40,684 nucleotides of DNA, from contig CANCYO010000023.1 in the NCBI GenBank assembly GCA_947382415.1, positions 1 through 40,684 on the forward strand, given 5' to 3'. Below are positions 24,834 to 33,653 of the stretch, in pieces (positions within the stretch are counted from its first letter, which is position 1; each line of letters starts with the position of its first letter). The position numbers and the translations under genes were made by a program. Under the pieces are notes generated by a model, which was not told where the DNA came from, made no database searches, and saw nothing but the letters and a program-made list of their open reading frames with translations. Source of the DNA: an uncultured Lachnospiraceae bacterium. Lineage in GTDB: Bacteria; Bacillota; Clostridia; Lachnospirales; Lachnospiraceae.

Positions 24834-26195
24834 TTATTTATTATTTCTCTTGTTGTAATCACTCACCATATTTGCTTTGGACATCATACTTCCTGAATTC
24901 CCATTGGATGTTTTGGAGGAAGTATTCTTATTGATATTATTACTGCCGGTTGAAGTGCCTTTGGATGAATCGATATTTGCCCTCTGCTGAATACTCTTGA
25001 TATTTTTGGTATTCATATTGGCATAAGCATTTAACTTTTCCTGATTCTCCTTGATCTTCTCCATCTTTTTGGCACTCTTGTCCGCATTTTTTTCGATGAT
25101 CGCATTGAAATCCATCTTATCAATATGCTTATTGATCAATACCTGCTGAATACCTCTCACCACGCTGCCGGCCACCCAATAGAGTCCCATACCTGCAGGC
25201 AGTGTGAAACAGAACCATGCAGACAAAAGAGGCATAAACAAATTTATGGTCTTCATTGTGCTCTGCATCTGAGCAGTCTGATCATCCACAGGTCCGTTAT
25301 TCTCCTGCTGAGGCATCAGCTTTACGCTGATCCACTGTGTCACTGCGGACAAAACGGGAATTGCCAGTGCGCCGATCAACAGAAGCCATGCTCCATTGTG
25401 GAAAGCTTCTATAATTAACTGCTGAGGAGAATCTCCGATATTCAGGCCCAAAAAATTATTATAAGTATCTATCAGGCCCCGGGTAGTCTCATTACTAATG
25501 ATCAAATTGCCATTAAATGTAAGATTGGACAGATCATAATGCTGTGCTACCAAAGACATGTCCGATGAAGAAAGCCGGTTCAAAACATCAACAATACCGT
25601 TCTCAAGATTTCCGTCCGTCATGCTCTTTCCGTACATGGCAACGGTATTGGCTATCTTGCTGGAAGCAGCCACCTGATCCGCATTTATAAACTCCGTATA
25701 AGTGGGATTCATCAGCCATTCTGCGCCGTCAGTGGCAATAACTTTCGCTGCAAGAACACGAAATGTATCTCCAATCTTAGTAACATAAGCAGGCATGGCA
25801 TAGATAACACGATACAATGCAAACAAAATAGGCATCTGAATCAACAGATATCCACAGCTTCCCGTGGGAGATACGCCATACTTTGCGTATACGGCCTGCA
25901 TTTCGCTATTCATGGCCATCTGAGAATTCTGATCCTTGCGATTCTTATATTTTGCCTGAATTGCCTGAAGCTCGGGATTCATCTTGGAAGAAAGCTTTGC
26001 AAATTTCTGCTGCTTGATCGTCAGAGGCATCATCAAAAGATTTATTACAATTGTAAATAAAATAATTGCCAGACCGATATTGGGAATTCCAATCATATCG
26101 ATTACAGTGAAAATTCCCTCCATGATCTTACCGAGTATCCACACAATATACTTAAAAACAGGCGTGGAGTTCTGTGTCAATAAAATACCGTTCAT
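24834..26195 (-). CDS. yidC: Membrane protein insertase YidC/SpoIIIJ
   Basis: A 453-residue Oxa1-family insertase that places proteins into the membrane alone or with SecYEG. Five transmembrane segments are visible, the first at about residues 38-58. The coiled coil KLSSKMNPELQAIQAKYKNR follows, then GYLLIQMPILFALYRVIY. After the last membrane segment there is an 80-residue basic, Asn/Ser-rich tail. No lipobox Cys is seen in the N-terminus. The groove position that is Arg in Escherichia coli (R366) and Bacillus is Asn52 here, in the segment FTIVINLLMMPLTIKQQKF. The start overlaps the end of yidD by 4 nt. Confidence 0.96.
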   Translation of the reverse strand: MNGILLTQNSTPVFKYIVWILGKIMEGIFTVIDMIGIPNIGLAIILFTIVINLLMMPLTIKQQKFAKLSSKMNPELQAIQAKYKNRKDQNSQMAMNSEMQAVYAKYGVSPTGSCGYLLIQMPILFALYRVIYAMPAYVTKIGDTFRVLAAKVIATDGAEWLMNPTYTEFINADQVAASSKIANTVAMYGKSMTDGNLENGIVDVLNRLSSSDMSLVAQHYDLSNLTFNGNLIISNETTRGLIDTYNNFLGLNIGDSPQQLIIEAFHNGAWLLLIGALAIPVLSAVTQWISVKLMPQQENNGPVDDQTAQMQSTMKTINLFMPLLSAWFCFTLPAGMGLYWVAGSVVRGIQQVLINKHIDKMDFNAIIEKNADKSAKKMEKIKENQEKLNAYANMNTKNIKSIQQRANIDSSKGTSTGSNNINKNTSSKTSNGNSGSMMSKANMVSDYNKRNNK

Positions 26196-26452
26196 TCATC
26201 CTCCTGGCTTTGCCGTGTTCCGATATTAAACTGAAAAACATGTTCTGGAACAGGATCATATCCGCCCTTTGACAAGGGGTTACATCGAAGAATTCTCCAA
26301 AATGCCAAAATGCCACCCTTCAAAGCTCCATATCTCTCTACGGCTTCAAGACCATATTGAGAACATGTGGGAATATAGGGACATTTTGTCCTCTTTAACG
26401 GAGACAAATATCTTTGATAAAATTTTATACCGGCAATAAAAAGTTTTTTCAT
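26192..26452 (-). CDS. yidD: Membrane protein insertion efficiency factor YidD
   Basis: An 86-residue peripheral membrane protein with an N-terminal amphipathic helix (KLFIAGIKFYQRYLSP) and the family core KCPYIPTCSQYGLEAVERYG, followed by RILRCNPLSKGGYDPVP. It assists YidC-dependent insertion. It sits between rnpA (9-nt gap) and yidC (ATGA overlap), as in most bacteria. Confidence 0.96.
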   Translation of the reverse strand: MKKLFIAGIKFYQRYLSPLKRTKCPYIPTCSQYGLEAVERYGALKGGILAFWRILRCNPLSKGGYDPVPEHVFQFNIGTRQSQEDE

Positions 26453-26461
26453 AAAAATGTT

Positions 26462-26803
26462 TCAGATAAATTGAGCAATATGATGAAGTTTACCCAAATG
26501 TAGCAGTGCGCTCTCTACCTCTCTGTAACCGACGGCAGCCGCACTTGGTCTCGCGATGATTACCATATCCAAACCACTATTGAATATGTCTTCATGTAAT
26601 CTGTAACTTTCCCGAATAAGTCTTGTGACGCGATGTCTCACAACACTGTTTCCGACTTTTTTGCTTACACTGATTCCGATCCTGTTGATACCCAGGCCAT
26701 TTTCCATAATATACATAATCAGGTACCGGTTGGCATGTGATCTGCCATCCTTATACACGGAACGGAATTGATGATTTTTTCTTAATGATTCCGAAAAACG
26801 CAT
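26462..26803 (-). CDS. rnpA: Ribonuclease P protein component
   Basis: A 113-residue basic protein that helps the RNase P RNA bind the 5' leader of pre-tRNA. It has the family pattern: FRSVYKDGRSHANRYL, ISVSKKVGNSVVRHRVTRLIRE (residues 45-65) and the C-terminal VIIARP. The RNR motif reads RHR, so the central Asn is replaced by His while both flanking Arg remain. It follows rpmH, with a hairpin in the 41-nt spacer. Confidence 0.96.
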   Translation of the reverse strand: MRFSESLRKNHQFRSVYKDGRSHANRYLIMYIMENGLGINRIGISVSKKVGNSVVRHRVTRLIRESYRLHEDIFNSGLDMVIIARPSAAAVGYREVESALLHLGKLHHIAQFI

Positions 26804-26826
26804 TGAAATCCCTCAAAATTGCAAAA

Positions 26827-26846
26827 AGGTCACATTTCTGTGACCT
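26827..26846 (-). terminator. Terminator or attenuator between rpmH and rnpA
   Basis: Minus-strand AGGTCACA, loop GAAA, TGTGACCT, followed by TTTTTGC. It overlaps the stop codon of rpmH. Partial termination here would lower rnpA expression relative to rpmH. Confidence 0.75.
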
Positions 26847-26979
26847 ATGCGGATAATCTTTTTCTTCCTTTTGCACGTCTTGCTGCTAAAACTTTTCTTC
26901 CCCCGGGAGTACTCATTCTTGCTCTGAAACCATGTACCCTGGCATGAGAACGCTTTTTAGGCTGAAATGTCATTTTCAT
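26845..26979 (-). CDS. rpmH: 50S ribosomal protein L34
   Basis: A 44-residue, strongly basic large-subunit protein: MKMTFQPKKRSHARVHGF, then RARMSTPGGRKVLAARRAKG, then RKRLSA. It is full length with no changes at the conserved core. A strong GGAGG lies 9 nt ahead of the ATG. It is the first gene of the minus-strand operon that reads away from the origin; its promoter is at 27021-27049. Confidence 0.97.
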   Translation of the reverse strand: MKMTFQPKKRSHARVHGFRARMSTPGGRKVLAARRAKGRKRLSA

Positions 26980-27020
26980 GAATATGCACCTCCTTCTTTT
27001 TCAGGAAAATAGCATATTTG

Positions 27021-27049
27021 ATTTTATAAGAAAACATTGATTCTGTCAA
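27021..27049 (-). promoter_or_regulatory. Promoter of the rpmH operon
   Basis: Minus-strand consensus TTGACA, 17-nt spacer, TAAAAT, 42 nt before the rpmH ATG. Confidence 0.8.
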
Positions 27050-27112
27050 GCAAAAATACTTAAAAATAAAGGATTTTTCGCGTAAAATTTATATAAATTT
27101 TTTTAATTCCAC

Positions 27113-27275
27113 TTATCCACATAGATATCCACAATTTTTTATACACTTTGAAATATCCACAAATTGTTTATTACTTGTGGATAAGTATAATTTATCATTC
27201 TATTTTCTGCGTAAAAAATGTTCAAAAGTATGAAAAATAAGAATTCAAATATAGTTATCAACATTATGTGGATAT
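27113..27275. other. oriC: oriC: DnaA-box cluster
   Basis: The rpmH-dnaA spacer (407 nt, very AT-rich) holds two perfect boxes: TTATCCACA at 27113-27121 and its complement at 27176-27184. It also holds three ATATCCACA variants (27125-27133, 27153-27161 and, on the minus strand, 27267-27275) and TTATCAACA at 27255-27263. An A/T-only stretch around 27080-27105 could be the unwinding element. A further box is in the dnaA-dnaN spacer, so the origin may be bipartite. Confidence 0.9.
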
Positions 27276-27316
27276 CTTTATTCTTTTTATCTCGATTTTA
27301 TGTTCATAACTAACAT

Positions 27317-27345
27317 TTGAAATATTTATTTCTTTATATTAAAAT
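27317..27345 (+). promoter_or_regulatory. Promoter of dnaA
   Basis: TTGAAA, 17-nt spacer, TAAAAT, about 40 nt before the dnaA ATG. It is immediately downstream of the DnaA-box cluster, which allows autoregulation. Confidence 0.65.
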
Positions 27346-27386
27346 GATACATAGGAGTTTTATGGTATCAGAAAGAGGCGGAGAGA

Positions 27387-28751
27387 ATGGATTTGATCAG
27401 AGAAAACTGGAATATGATAAAAGAGACCGTAAGGAGAGAGTATGAGCTCTCCCCCATCTCTTTTCACACATGGGTAGAACCCCTGGAATATCACGACACA
27501 GTAGATGACGTGGTATATATTATAATACCTTCTGATCAGGGCATGTCTCTGAATTATATTTCTTCCAAATACAGCAAATTTTTTCAAGTGACCATCACAG
27601 AGATGTTCGATCACAATTATGAGATCAGTTTTGTACTGGAAAAAGACTTAAAATCCAGCCGTACCACAGAAAATGACGCTCAGCATGTGAATCCTGTTTA
27701 CAATATCAATTATGAAAATGCTCATTTGAATCCAAAATATAAATTTGATACCTTTGTGGTGGGAAGCAATAATAAATTTGCCCAGTCAGCCTGTCTGGCA
27801 GTGGCTGAGAATCCCGGAGAAGTCTACAATCCTCTCTACTTATATGGAGAACCCGGACTGGGTAAAACCCATTTAATGCATTCCATCGGTCATTTCATTC
27901 TGGAACAGAACCCGGATATGAAAGTATTATATGTCACCAGCGAAGACTTCACAAATGAAGTGATCGACTCCATCCGCAGCGGTAACGCCGCTTCCATGAG
28001 CAAGCTTAGGGAAAAATACAGAAATGTGGATGTACTCATGGTGGACGATGTGCAGTTCATCATCGGAAAAGAGAGTACCCAGGAAGAATTTTTCCACACT
28101 TTTAACGCCCTGCATTCCACAAGAAAACAGATTGTTCTCTCGTCGGACAAACCTCCGAAAGAGATTGAGGTCCTTGAGGAACGCTTCCGGTCCCGTTTTG
28201 AATGGGGACTTATCGCCGACATAAAAGCTCCTGACTATGAGACAAGAATGGCTATTTTGCGCAAAAATGCAGAATCCTGCGATTTGAATATCGGTGAAGA
28301 TATCATTAATTATATTGCAACCAACATTAAGTCAAATATCAGAGAGCTGGAAGGAGCCTTCAACAAGATCATAGCAGCGGCCAAATTAAACAAAGTGGAA
28401 CTGACGCTTCCACTGGCCGAAGAAGCTCTGAAAGATGTCATCTATCCTAACAAGCCAAATGAGGTCACACCTACCGTGATCATAAATATCGTGGCGGATC
28501 ATTTCGGAGTAAAACCTGAAGATATCACCTCCAAGAGAAGAAACTCCGAGTTTGTGCTTCCCAGACAGGTCGTTATGTATCTGTGCAGAAACCTCATTGA
28601 TATTTCTCTTGAGAATATTGCTACTATATTAAATAAGAAGGATCACACTACAGTCATGCACGGATGCAAACGGATTGAAAATGAGATTGCCAACAATGTG
28701 GATTTCAAGAATAAAGTGGATATCATCATAAAAAAGATCAATCCGTCCTGA
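27387..28751 (+). CDS. dnaA: Chromosomal replication initiator protein DnaA
   Basis: A 454-residue AAA+ initiator. Domain I is residues 1-85 (SFHTWVEPLEY), followed by a short linker. The AAA+ domain has Walker A GEPGLGKT (154-161), Walker B VLMVDDVQFI and sensor motifs near LSSDKPPKEI and EERFRSRFEWG. The C-terminal DNA-binding domain IV contains SKRRNSEFVLPRQVVMYLCR and the signature KKDHTTVMHGCKRIE. It binds the boxes upstream, melts the origin and loads DnaB. GGAG lies 6 nt ahead of the ATG; no other start fits. Confidence 0.98.
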   Translation: MDLIRENWNMIKETVRREYELSPISFHTWVEPLEYHDTVDDVVYIIIPSDQGMSLNYISSKYSKFFQVTITEMFDHNYEISFVLEKDLKSSRTTENDAQHVNPVYNINYENAHLNPKYKFDTFVVGSNNKFAQSACLAVAENPGEVYNPLYLYGEPGLGKTHLMHSIGHFILEQNPDMKVLYVTSEDFTNEVIDSIRSGNAASMSKLREKYRNVDVLMVDDVQFIIGKESTQEEFFHTFNALHSTRKQIVLSSDKPPKEIEVLEERFRSRFEWGLIADIKAPDYETRMAILRKNAESCDLNIGEDIINYIATNIKSNIRELEGAFNKIIAAAKLNKVELTLPLAEEALKDVIYPNKPNEVTPTVIINIVADHFGVKPEDITSKRRNSEFVLPRQVVMYLCRNLIDISLENIATILNKKDHTTVMHGCKRIENEIANNVDFKNKVDIIIKKINPS

Positions 28752-28777
28752 CCCTTTAAAAATTTTAAAAAACTGAA

Positions 28778-28810
28778 TGTTGATAACTTCACAGTTGTTA
28801 TGAAGTTATC
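28778..28810. promoter_or_regulatory. DnaA box and inverted repeat downstream of dnaA
   Basis: TGTTGATAA (28778-28786) is a DnaA-box variant on the minus strand. It overlaps an inverted repeat GATAACTTCA / TGAAGTTATC (28782-28791, 28801-28810). No T-run follows, so the repeat is more likely part of the origin or an operator than a terminator. Confidence 0.5.
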
Positions 28811-28834
28811 CTGAAATATTCGCAAATAAAATCA

Positions 28835-28863
28835 TTTCATTTTTGTCCTGAAAATAGTATAAT
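28835..28863 (+). promoter_or_regulatory. Promoter of dnaN
   Basis: A weak -35 TTTCAT, 17-nt spacer and perfect TATAAT, about 125 nt before the dnaN ATG. Confidence 0.5.
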
Positions 28864-28988
28864 AGAAATGGTTTTGCACATATCGACACCTATTACTAAG
28901 GATTACTTTTAAAATGTTTATTAATAGATAGAAAAGGTCCGCCTCAGAAGCTTACACTCAGCTTTCAGTACAGGAAGGAGTTATACAC

Positions 28989-30098
28989 ATGAAATTAAAA
29001 TGTTCCAAAGCGAATCTCCTGAACGGAGTCCAGACAGTATCAAAAGCAGTTCCCAACAAGACTACCATGTCTATTCTGGAATGCATTCTCGTGGACGCTA
29101 CAAATGGAGTGATAAAGCTCACTGCAAATGATATGGAACTTGGAATCGAGACAATCGTCGAGGGTGATATTCTTGAGAAAGGAATCATTGCTCTGGATGC
29201 GAAGATATTTCTTGAGATCGTGAGAAAACTCCCTGATGGAGATATATTGATCCATACGGACGATTCCTGTAAGACAAGTATTACCTGTGGAAAGGCGAAA
29301 TTTAATATTATAGGCAAATCAGGAGAAGATTTCTCCTATCTTCCTGATATTGAGAAAGATAATCAGCTTGTCATCAGCCAGTTTACCCTGAAGGAAGTTG
29401 TGAGACAGACTATTTTTTCCATTTCGGACAATGACAACAATAAGCTTATGACAGGAGAACTGTTTGACATCAACGGAGATGAATTGAAAGTGGTCTCTCT
29501 GGACGGCCACCGTATTTCCATCCGTAAGATTCAGTTGAAGGACAGCTATGAACCCAGAAAAGTGGTGGTTCCCGGTAAGACTTTGAATGAGGTCAGCAAA
29601 ATTCTGCCCGGAGATGCACAGAGTGATGTGACGATCTCCTTTACGCCCAAGCATATTGTGTTTGAATTTGATAATACCACGGTTGTATCGCGTCTGATCG
29701 AGGGGGAATACTTCAAGATAGATCAGATGCTTTCCAGCGATTATGAGACAAAGGTAAAGATAAACAAAAAGGAATTTTTGAATTGTATCGACCGGGCTAC
29801 TCTTCTGGTGAAAGAGGGAGATAAAAAGCCAATCATTATCAATATCACAGACGGAAGCATGGAACTGAGGATTAATTCTGTTCTCGGAAGCATGAACGAA
29901 GATATTGATATTGAGAAGAACGGAAAGGATCTGATGATCGGATTTAATCCCAAATTCCTGATAGATGCCCTGCGGGTAATAGAGGACGAGGAAGTAGAAC
30001 TGTATATGGTCAATCCCAAGGCTCCATGCTTTATCAAGAACCCTGAGGAAAGCTATATCTATCTGATCCTTCCCGTTAATTTTTCTACAGTAAGTTGA
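28989..30098 (+). CDS. dnaN: DNA polymerase III beta subunit (sliding clamp)
   Basis: A 369-residue protein that dimerises into the ring tethering the replicative polymerase and many repair factors to DNA. Three repeated clamp folds are visible by their hydrophobic spacing. It opens MKLKCSKANLLNGVQTVSKA and ends with the conserved SYIYLILPVNF segment, close to the usual clamp C-terminus in which MPMRL-like residues form the partner pocket. AGGAAGG precedes the ATG. Its length is normal for Clostridia. Confidence 0.97.
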   Translation: MKLKCSKANLLNGVQTVSKAVPNKTTMSILECILVDATNGVIKLTANDMELGIETIVEGDILEKGIIALDAKIFLEIVRKLPDGDILIHTDDSCKTSITCGKAKFNIIGKSGEDFSYLPDIEKDNQLVISQFTLKEVVRQTIFSISDNDNNKLMTGELFDINGDELKVVSLDGHRISIRKIQLKDSYEPRKVVVPGKTLNEVSKILPGDAQSDVTISFTPKHIVFEFDNTTVVSRLIEGEYFKIDQMLSSDYETKVKINKKEFLNCIDRATLLVKEGDKKPIIINITDGSMELRINSVLGSMNEDIDIEKNGKDLMIGFNPKFLIDALRVIEDEEVELYMVNPKAPCFIKNPEESYIYLILPVNFSTVS

Positions 30099-30146
30099 GA
30101 AATTGATATTGAATTATTTAAACAGTAAGTTAAAGAGGTTTATATC

Positions 30147-30353
30147 ATGCAGACGATTCAATTGAAGGATGACCATATCAAGCTTGGACAGGCTTTGAAA
30201 GCCGCCGGTCTGGTGGGATCGGGCGTGGATGCAAAGTTTGCCATACAGGACGGACTTGTAAAGGTCAATGGCCGCGTTGAACTTCAACGCGGGAAAAAGC
30301 TGGTGGCAGGCGATGTGGTGGAATATGAGGATAATACGCTTTACATTAAGTAA
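30147..30353 (+). CDS. S4-domain RNA-binding protein (YaaA/RlbA type)
   Basis: A 68-residue protein consisting of little more than one S4 domain: IKLGQALKAAGLVGSG, then AKFAIQDGLVKVNGRVE, then GKKLVAGDVVEY. This small protein is conserved between dnaN and recF in Firmicutes. In Bacillus the counterpart (yaaA/rlbA) has been linked to large-subunit assembly. It lies 48 nt after dnaN and 17 nt before recF. Confidence 0.92.
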   Translation: MQTIQLKDDHIKLGQALKAAGLVGSGVDAKFAIQDGLVKVNGRVELQRGKKLVAGDVVEYEDNTLYIK

Positions 30354-30370
30354 TCGTTTGGGGTATAAGA

Positions 30371-31474
30371 ATGATAATAAAATCCATAGAACTGGCAGAT
30401 TACAGAAATTATGAATCTCTAAAGCTGCAGTTTGACAAGAAAACCAATATTTTGTATGGGGATAATGCCCAGGGCAAAACGAATATTTTAGAAGCCATCT
30501 ATGTAGCCGCCACCACAAAGTCTCATAAAGGAAGCAAAGACAAAGAGATTATCAATTTTGACAAAGAGGAAGCACATATCAGAACTTACATAGAGAAAGA
30601 AAATCTGGAAACCCGGGTAGACATGCATCTTCGCAAATCCAAGTCCAAAGGCATTGCGGTGGACGGCAAGAAGCTGAAGAAGGCTGCTGATCTTCTGGGC
30701 CTCTGTAATGTGGTGTTTTTTTCTCCGGAAGATCTCGGGATCATAAAGAACGGTCCTGCGGAGAGAAGAAGGTTTATAGATATGGAGCTGTGTCAATTAG
30801 ATTCCATCTATCTGTATAATCTAAACAATTATAATAAGATCGTCAATCAGAGAAATAAACTTCTGAAAGATATGTATATGAATCCTGATTTGAAAGAGAC
30901 CTTAAATATTTGGGATATGCAGCTTGTCTCTTATGGATCGAAAATAATAGAGCGCCGGAGAGTGTTTGTAGATCAGTTAAATGAAATTATTTATGACATC
31001 CATAAAAAGCTTTCCGGAGATAAAGAAGAACTTCGCATTGTCTATGAACCAAATGTTGAGGTTGAAGACTTTGAAAAGAGTATGAGAGACAGACAAGACA
31101 GAGATATCCGTGCTAAAATGACGACTGTTGGTCCTCACAGAGATGATTTTTCCATTATGGTCGGTCAGGTTGACATACGCAGATTCGGTTCTCAGGGCCA
31201 GCAGAGAACGGCAGCCCTGTCCTTAAAACTTTCTGAGATTGAACTTGTTAAAAAGATTACAAAGGACAGTCCTGTTCTTCTTCTGGATGATGTACTTTCA
31301 GAGCTTGACAGCAGCAGACAAAATTATCTACTGAACAGTATCGGAGACATTCAGACCATTATTACCTGTACAGGTTTGGAAGAATTTGTCAATAATAGAT
31401 TTGAAATCAATCGTGTATTTAGAGTGACAGAGGGAATAGTCACACTTATGGGCAATAGTCAGGAGGAATCATGA
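30371..31474 (+). CDS. recF: DNA replication and repair protein RecF
   Basis: A 367-residue SMC-like ATPase that promotes RecA loading at gaps and stalled forks. Walker A is GDNAQGKTN (residues about 30-38). The ABC signature region is FGSQGQQRTAALSLKLSE, and Walker B is SPVLLLDDVLSELDSSR. The conserved PHRDD motif appears in TVGPHRDDF. Its stop overlaps the gyrB start by 4 nt (ATGA), indicating translational coupling. Confidence 0.97.
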   Translation: MIIKSIELADYRNYESLKLQFDKKTNILYGDNAQGKTNILEAIYVAATTKSHKGSKDKEIINFDKEEAHIRTYIEKENLETRVDMHLRKSKSKGIAVDGKKLKKAADLLGLCNVVFFSPEDLGIIKNGPAERRRFIDMELCQLDSIYLYNLNNYNKIVNQRNKLLKDMYMNPDLKETLNIWDMQLVSYGSKIIERRRVFVDQLNEIIYDIHKKLSGDKEELRIVYEPNVEVEDFEKSMRDRQDRDIRAKMTTVGPHRDDFSIMVGQVDIRRFGSQGQQRTAALSLKLSEIELVKKITKDSPVLLLDDVLSELDSSRQNYLLNSIGDIQTIITCTGLEEFVNNRFEINRVFRVTEGIVTLMGNSQEES

Positions 31475-33621
31475 ACGAAGAAATCATGAATAGCACAGTT
31501 GTTGAGAATGAGTACGGAGCCGATCAGATTCAGATTCTGGAAGGTCTGGAAGCTGTCCGCAAAAGACCCGGTATGTATATTGGCAGCACTTCATCGAGAG
31601 GACTGCATCATCTGGTCTACGAGATTGTGGACAATGCGGTGGATGAGGCTCTTGCCGGTTATTGCAATACCATTGACGTTACCATAAATGAAGATAATTC
31701 TGTCACAGTTATCGATAACGGACGCGGAATCCCTGTGGGCATTAATCACAAAGCAGGAGTGCCGGCAGTTGAAGTTGTGTTTACCATTCTTCATGCCGGC
31801 GGTAAATTCGGCGGCGGGGGTTACAAAGTCTCCGGCGGACTGCACGGTGTGGGAGCTTCAGTTGTGAACGCACTTTCCGAATGGCTTGAGGTGGAGATTT
31901 GCCAGGAAGGAAAGATCTATAAACAACGCTATGAGAGAGGACATGTCTCATATCCTCTGAAGGAAATTGGAATCTGTCCCTCTGACAAAACCGGTACAAA
32001 AATTACTTTTTTACCGGATAAAGCTATTTTTACCGAGACTACTGTATATGAATTTGATGTGTTAAAGAGAAGACTGAGAGAAATGGCCTTTTTGACTAAA
32101 GGTCTCCGCATTATACTCAGAGATAATCGCGCTGAGGAGGAGGCTATAAACAATGAAGAGACTTTAGCTTCTCCCGAAACTGTTTCTGAGCCTGTAAATT
32201 CAGAGAAAGAGCTTGAGAAAAAACAGATTGATGAACTTTTGTCAAGAGCCGGTGCCGATCAGGCAGATACTTCCGTCAAAGTCAAAACGGGAGGAAAAAT
32301 CGGAAAGACACATTTTATCACGCTGGAAAACGGAAGCAGACAAAAAGTCATTGAATTTTATTATGAGGGCGGTATCAAAGAATTTGTAGCTTATCTGAAC
32401 AAAAGTAAAGATCCTCTCTATGATAAAATTATCTATTTTGAGGGGGAGAAGAATCATGTCTATGTTGAAGTATCTTTCCAGCATAATGATTCTTATAACG
32501 AGAGTGTTTTCAGCTTTGTCAATAATATCAATACGCCGGAGGGCGGCACTCATTTAATGGGATTCAGAAATGCCATTACCAAGACCTTTAATGATTATGC
32601 CCGCAGCGCCAAGCTTCTCAAAGACAGTGAGCCCAATCTGTCCGGTGAAGATATCAGGGAGGGTCTGACCGCTATTGTCAGCGTAAAAATTGAAGATCCT
32701 CAGTTTGAGGGACAGACTAAGCAGAAATTGGGAAACAGCGAGGCCAGAGGTGCTGTGGACAGTATCGTCAGTGAACAGCTCATGTACTTTTTAGAACAGA
32801 ATCCTTCCATAGCGAAATCAATTTGTGAGAAATCCATTCTGGCTCAGAGAGCCAGAGAAGCAGCCAGAAAAGCCAGAGATCTCACCAGAAGAAAGACTGC
32901 TTTAGAGGGAATGTCTCTTCCCGGAAAGCTTGCAGATTGTTCCGATAAAGATCCTGCAAACTGTGAGATTTATATTGTTGAGGGAGATTCCGCAGGAGGA
33001 AGCGCGAAAACTGCTCGTTCCCGTGCCACTCAGGCAATCCTGCCGCTGCGCGGTAAAATTCTGAATGTTGAGAAAGCACGGCTTGACAAAATTTATGCCA
33101 ACGCAGAGATTAAGGCTATGATCACAGCTTTCGGCACAGGAATCCATGAAGATTTTGACATTTCCAAGCTTCGCTATAACAAGATCATTCTCATGACAGA
33201 TGCGGATGTGGACGGAGCGCATATCAGTACCCTGCTGCTCACCTTTCTGTACCGTTTTATGCCGGAACTGATCAGACAGGGTCATGTGTTCCTTGCAAAA
33301 CCTCCTCTGTATAAACTTGAGAAAAATAAAAAAGTATGGTATGCCTACAGTGATGAAGAACTGGATGAGATACTGAAGGAAGTAGGACGTGACCAGAACA
33401 ATAAGATTCAGCGCTATAAAGGTCTCGGAGAGATGGATGCGGAGCAGCTCTGGGAGACTACCATGGATCCTGAGCGCCGTATTCTCCTCAGAGTTAATTA
33501 TGATGAAGAGACGGAATCGGAACTGGATCTGACCTTTACTACTCTCATGGGTGATAAAGTGGAACCCCGACGTGAATTTATAGAAGAAAACGCAAGATTT
33601 GTAAAGAATCTTGACATTTAA
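31471..33621 (+). CDS. gyrB: DNA gyrase subunit B, with an extra segment
   Basis: The ATPase subunit of gyrase. The GHKL domain has Asn55 in EIVDNAVDEA, IDNGRGIPV and GGLHGVGASVVNALS. The TOPRIM domain carries EGDSAGGSAK and the metal-binding DADVDGAHI. At 716 residues it is about 75 longer than a standard GyrB. The excess lies at residues about 222-293, where a charged stretch (rich in Glu, containing SEPVNSEKELEKKQIDELL) and a small beta segment (KTHFITLENGSRQKVIEF) precede the usual YEGGIKEFVAYLN. The gene is coupled to recF and followed by gyrA after 32 nt. Inserts of this position are known in some Clostridia; their role is unclear. Confidence 0.97.
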   Translation: MNEEIMNSTVVENEYGADQIQILEGLEAVRKRPGMYIGSTSSRGLHHLVYEIVDNAVDEALAGYCNTIDVTINEDNSVTVIDNGRGIPVGINHKAGVPAVEVVFTILHAGGKFGGGGYKVSGGLHGVGASVVNALSEWLEVEICQEGKIYKQRYERGHVSYPLKEIGICPSDKTGTKITFLPDKAIFTETTVYEFDVLKRRLREMAFLTKGLRIILRDNRAEEEAINNEETLASPETVSEPVNSEKELEKKQIDELLSRAGADQADTSVKVKTGGKIGKTHFITLENGSRQKVIEFYYEGGIKEFVAYLNKSKDPLYDKIIYFEGEKNHVYVEVSFQHNDSYNESVFSFVNNINTPEGGTHLMGFRNAITKTFNDYARSAKLLKDSEPNLSGEDIREGLTAIVSVKIEDPQFEGQTKQKLGNSEARGAVDSIVSEQLMYFLEQNPSIAKSICEKSILAQRAREAARKARDLTRRKTALEGMSLPGKLADCSDKDPANCEIYIVEGDSAGGSAKTARSRATQAILPLRGKILNVEKARLDKIYANAEIKAMITAFGTGIHEDFDISKLRYNKIILMTDADVDGAHISTLLLTFLYRFMPELIRQGHVFLAKPPLYKLEKNKKVWYAYSDEELDEILKEVGRDQNNKIQRYKGLGEMDAEQLWETTMDPERRILLRVNYDEETESELDLTFTTLMGDKVEPRREFIEENARFVKNLDI

Positions 33622-33653
33622 AACAGAGAGTATTCAGAACAGAAAGGTTAAGT

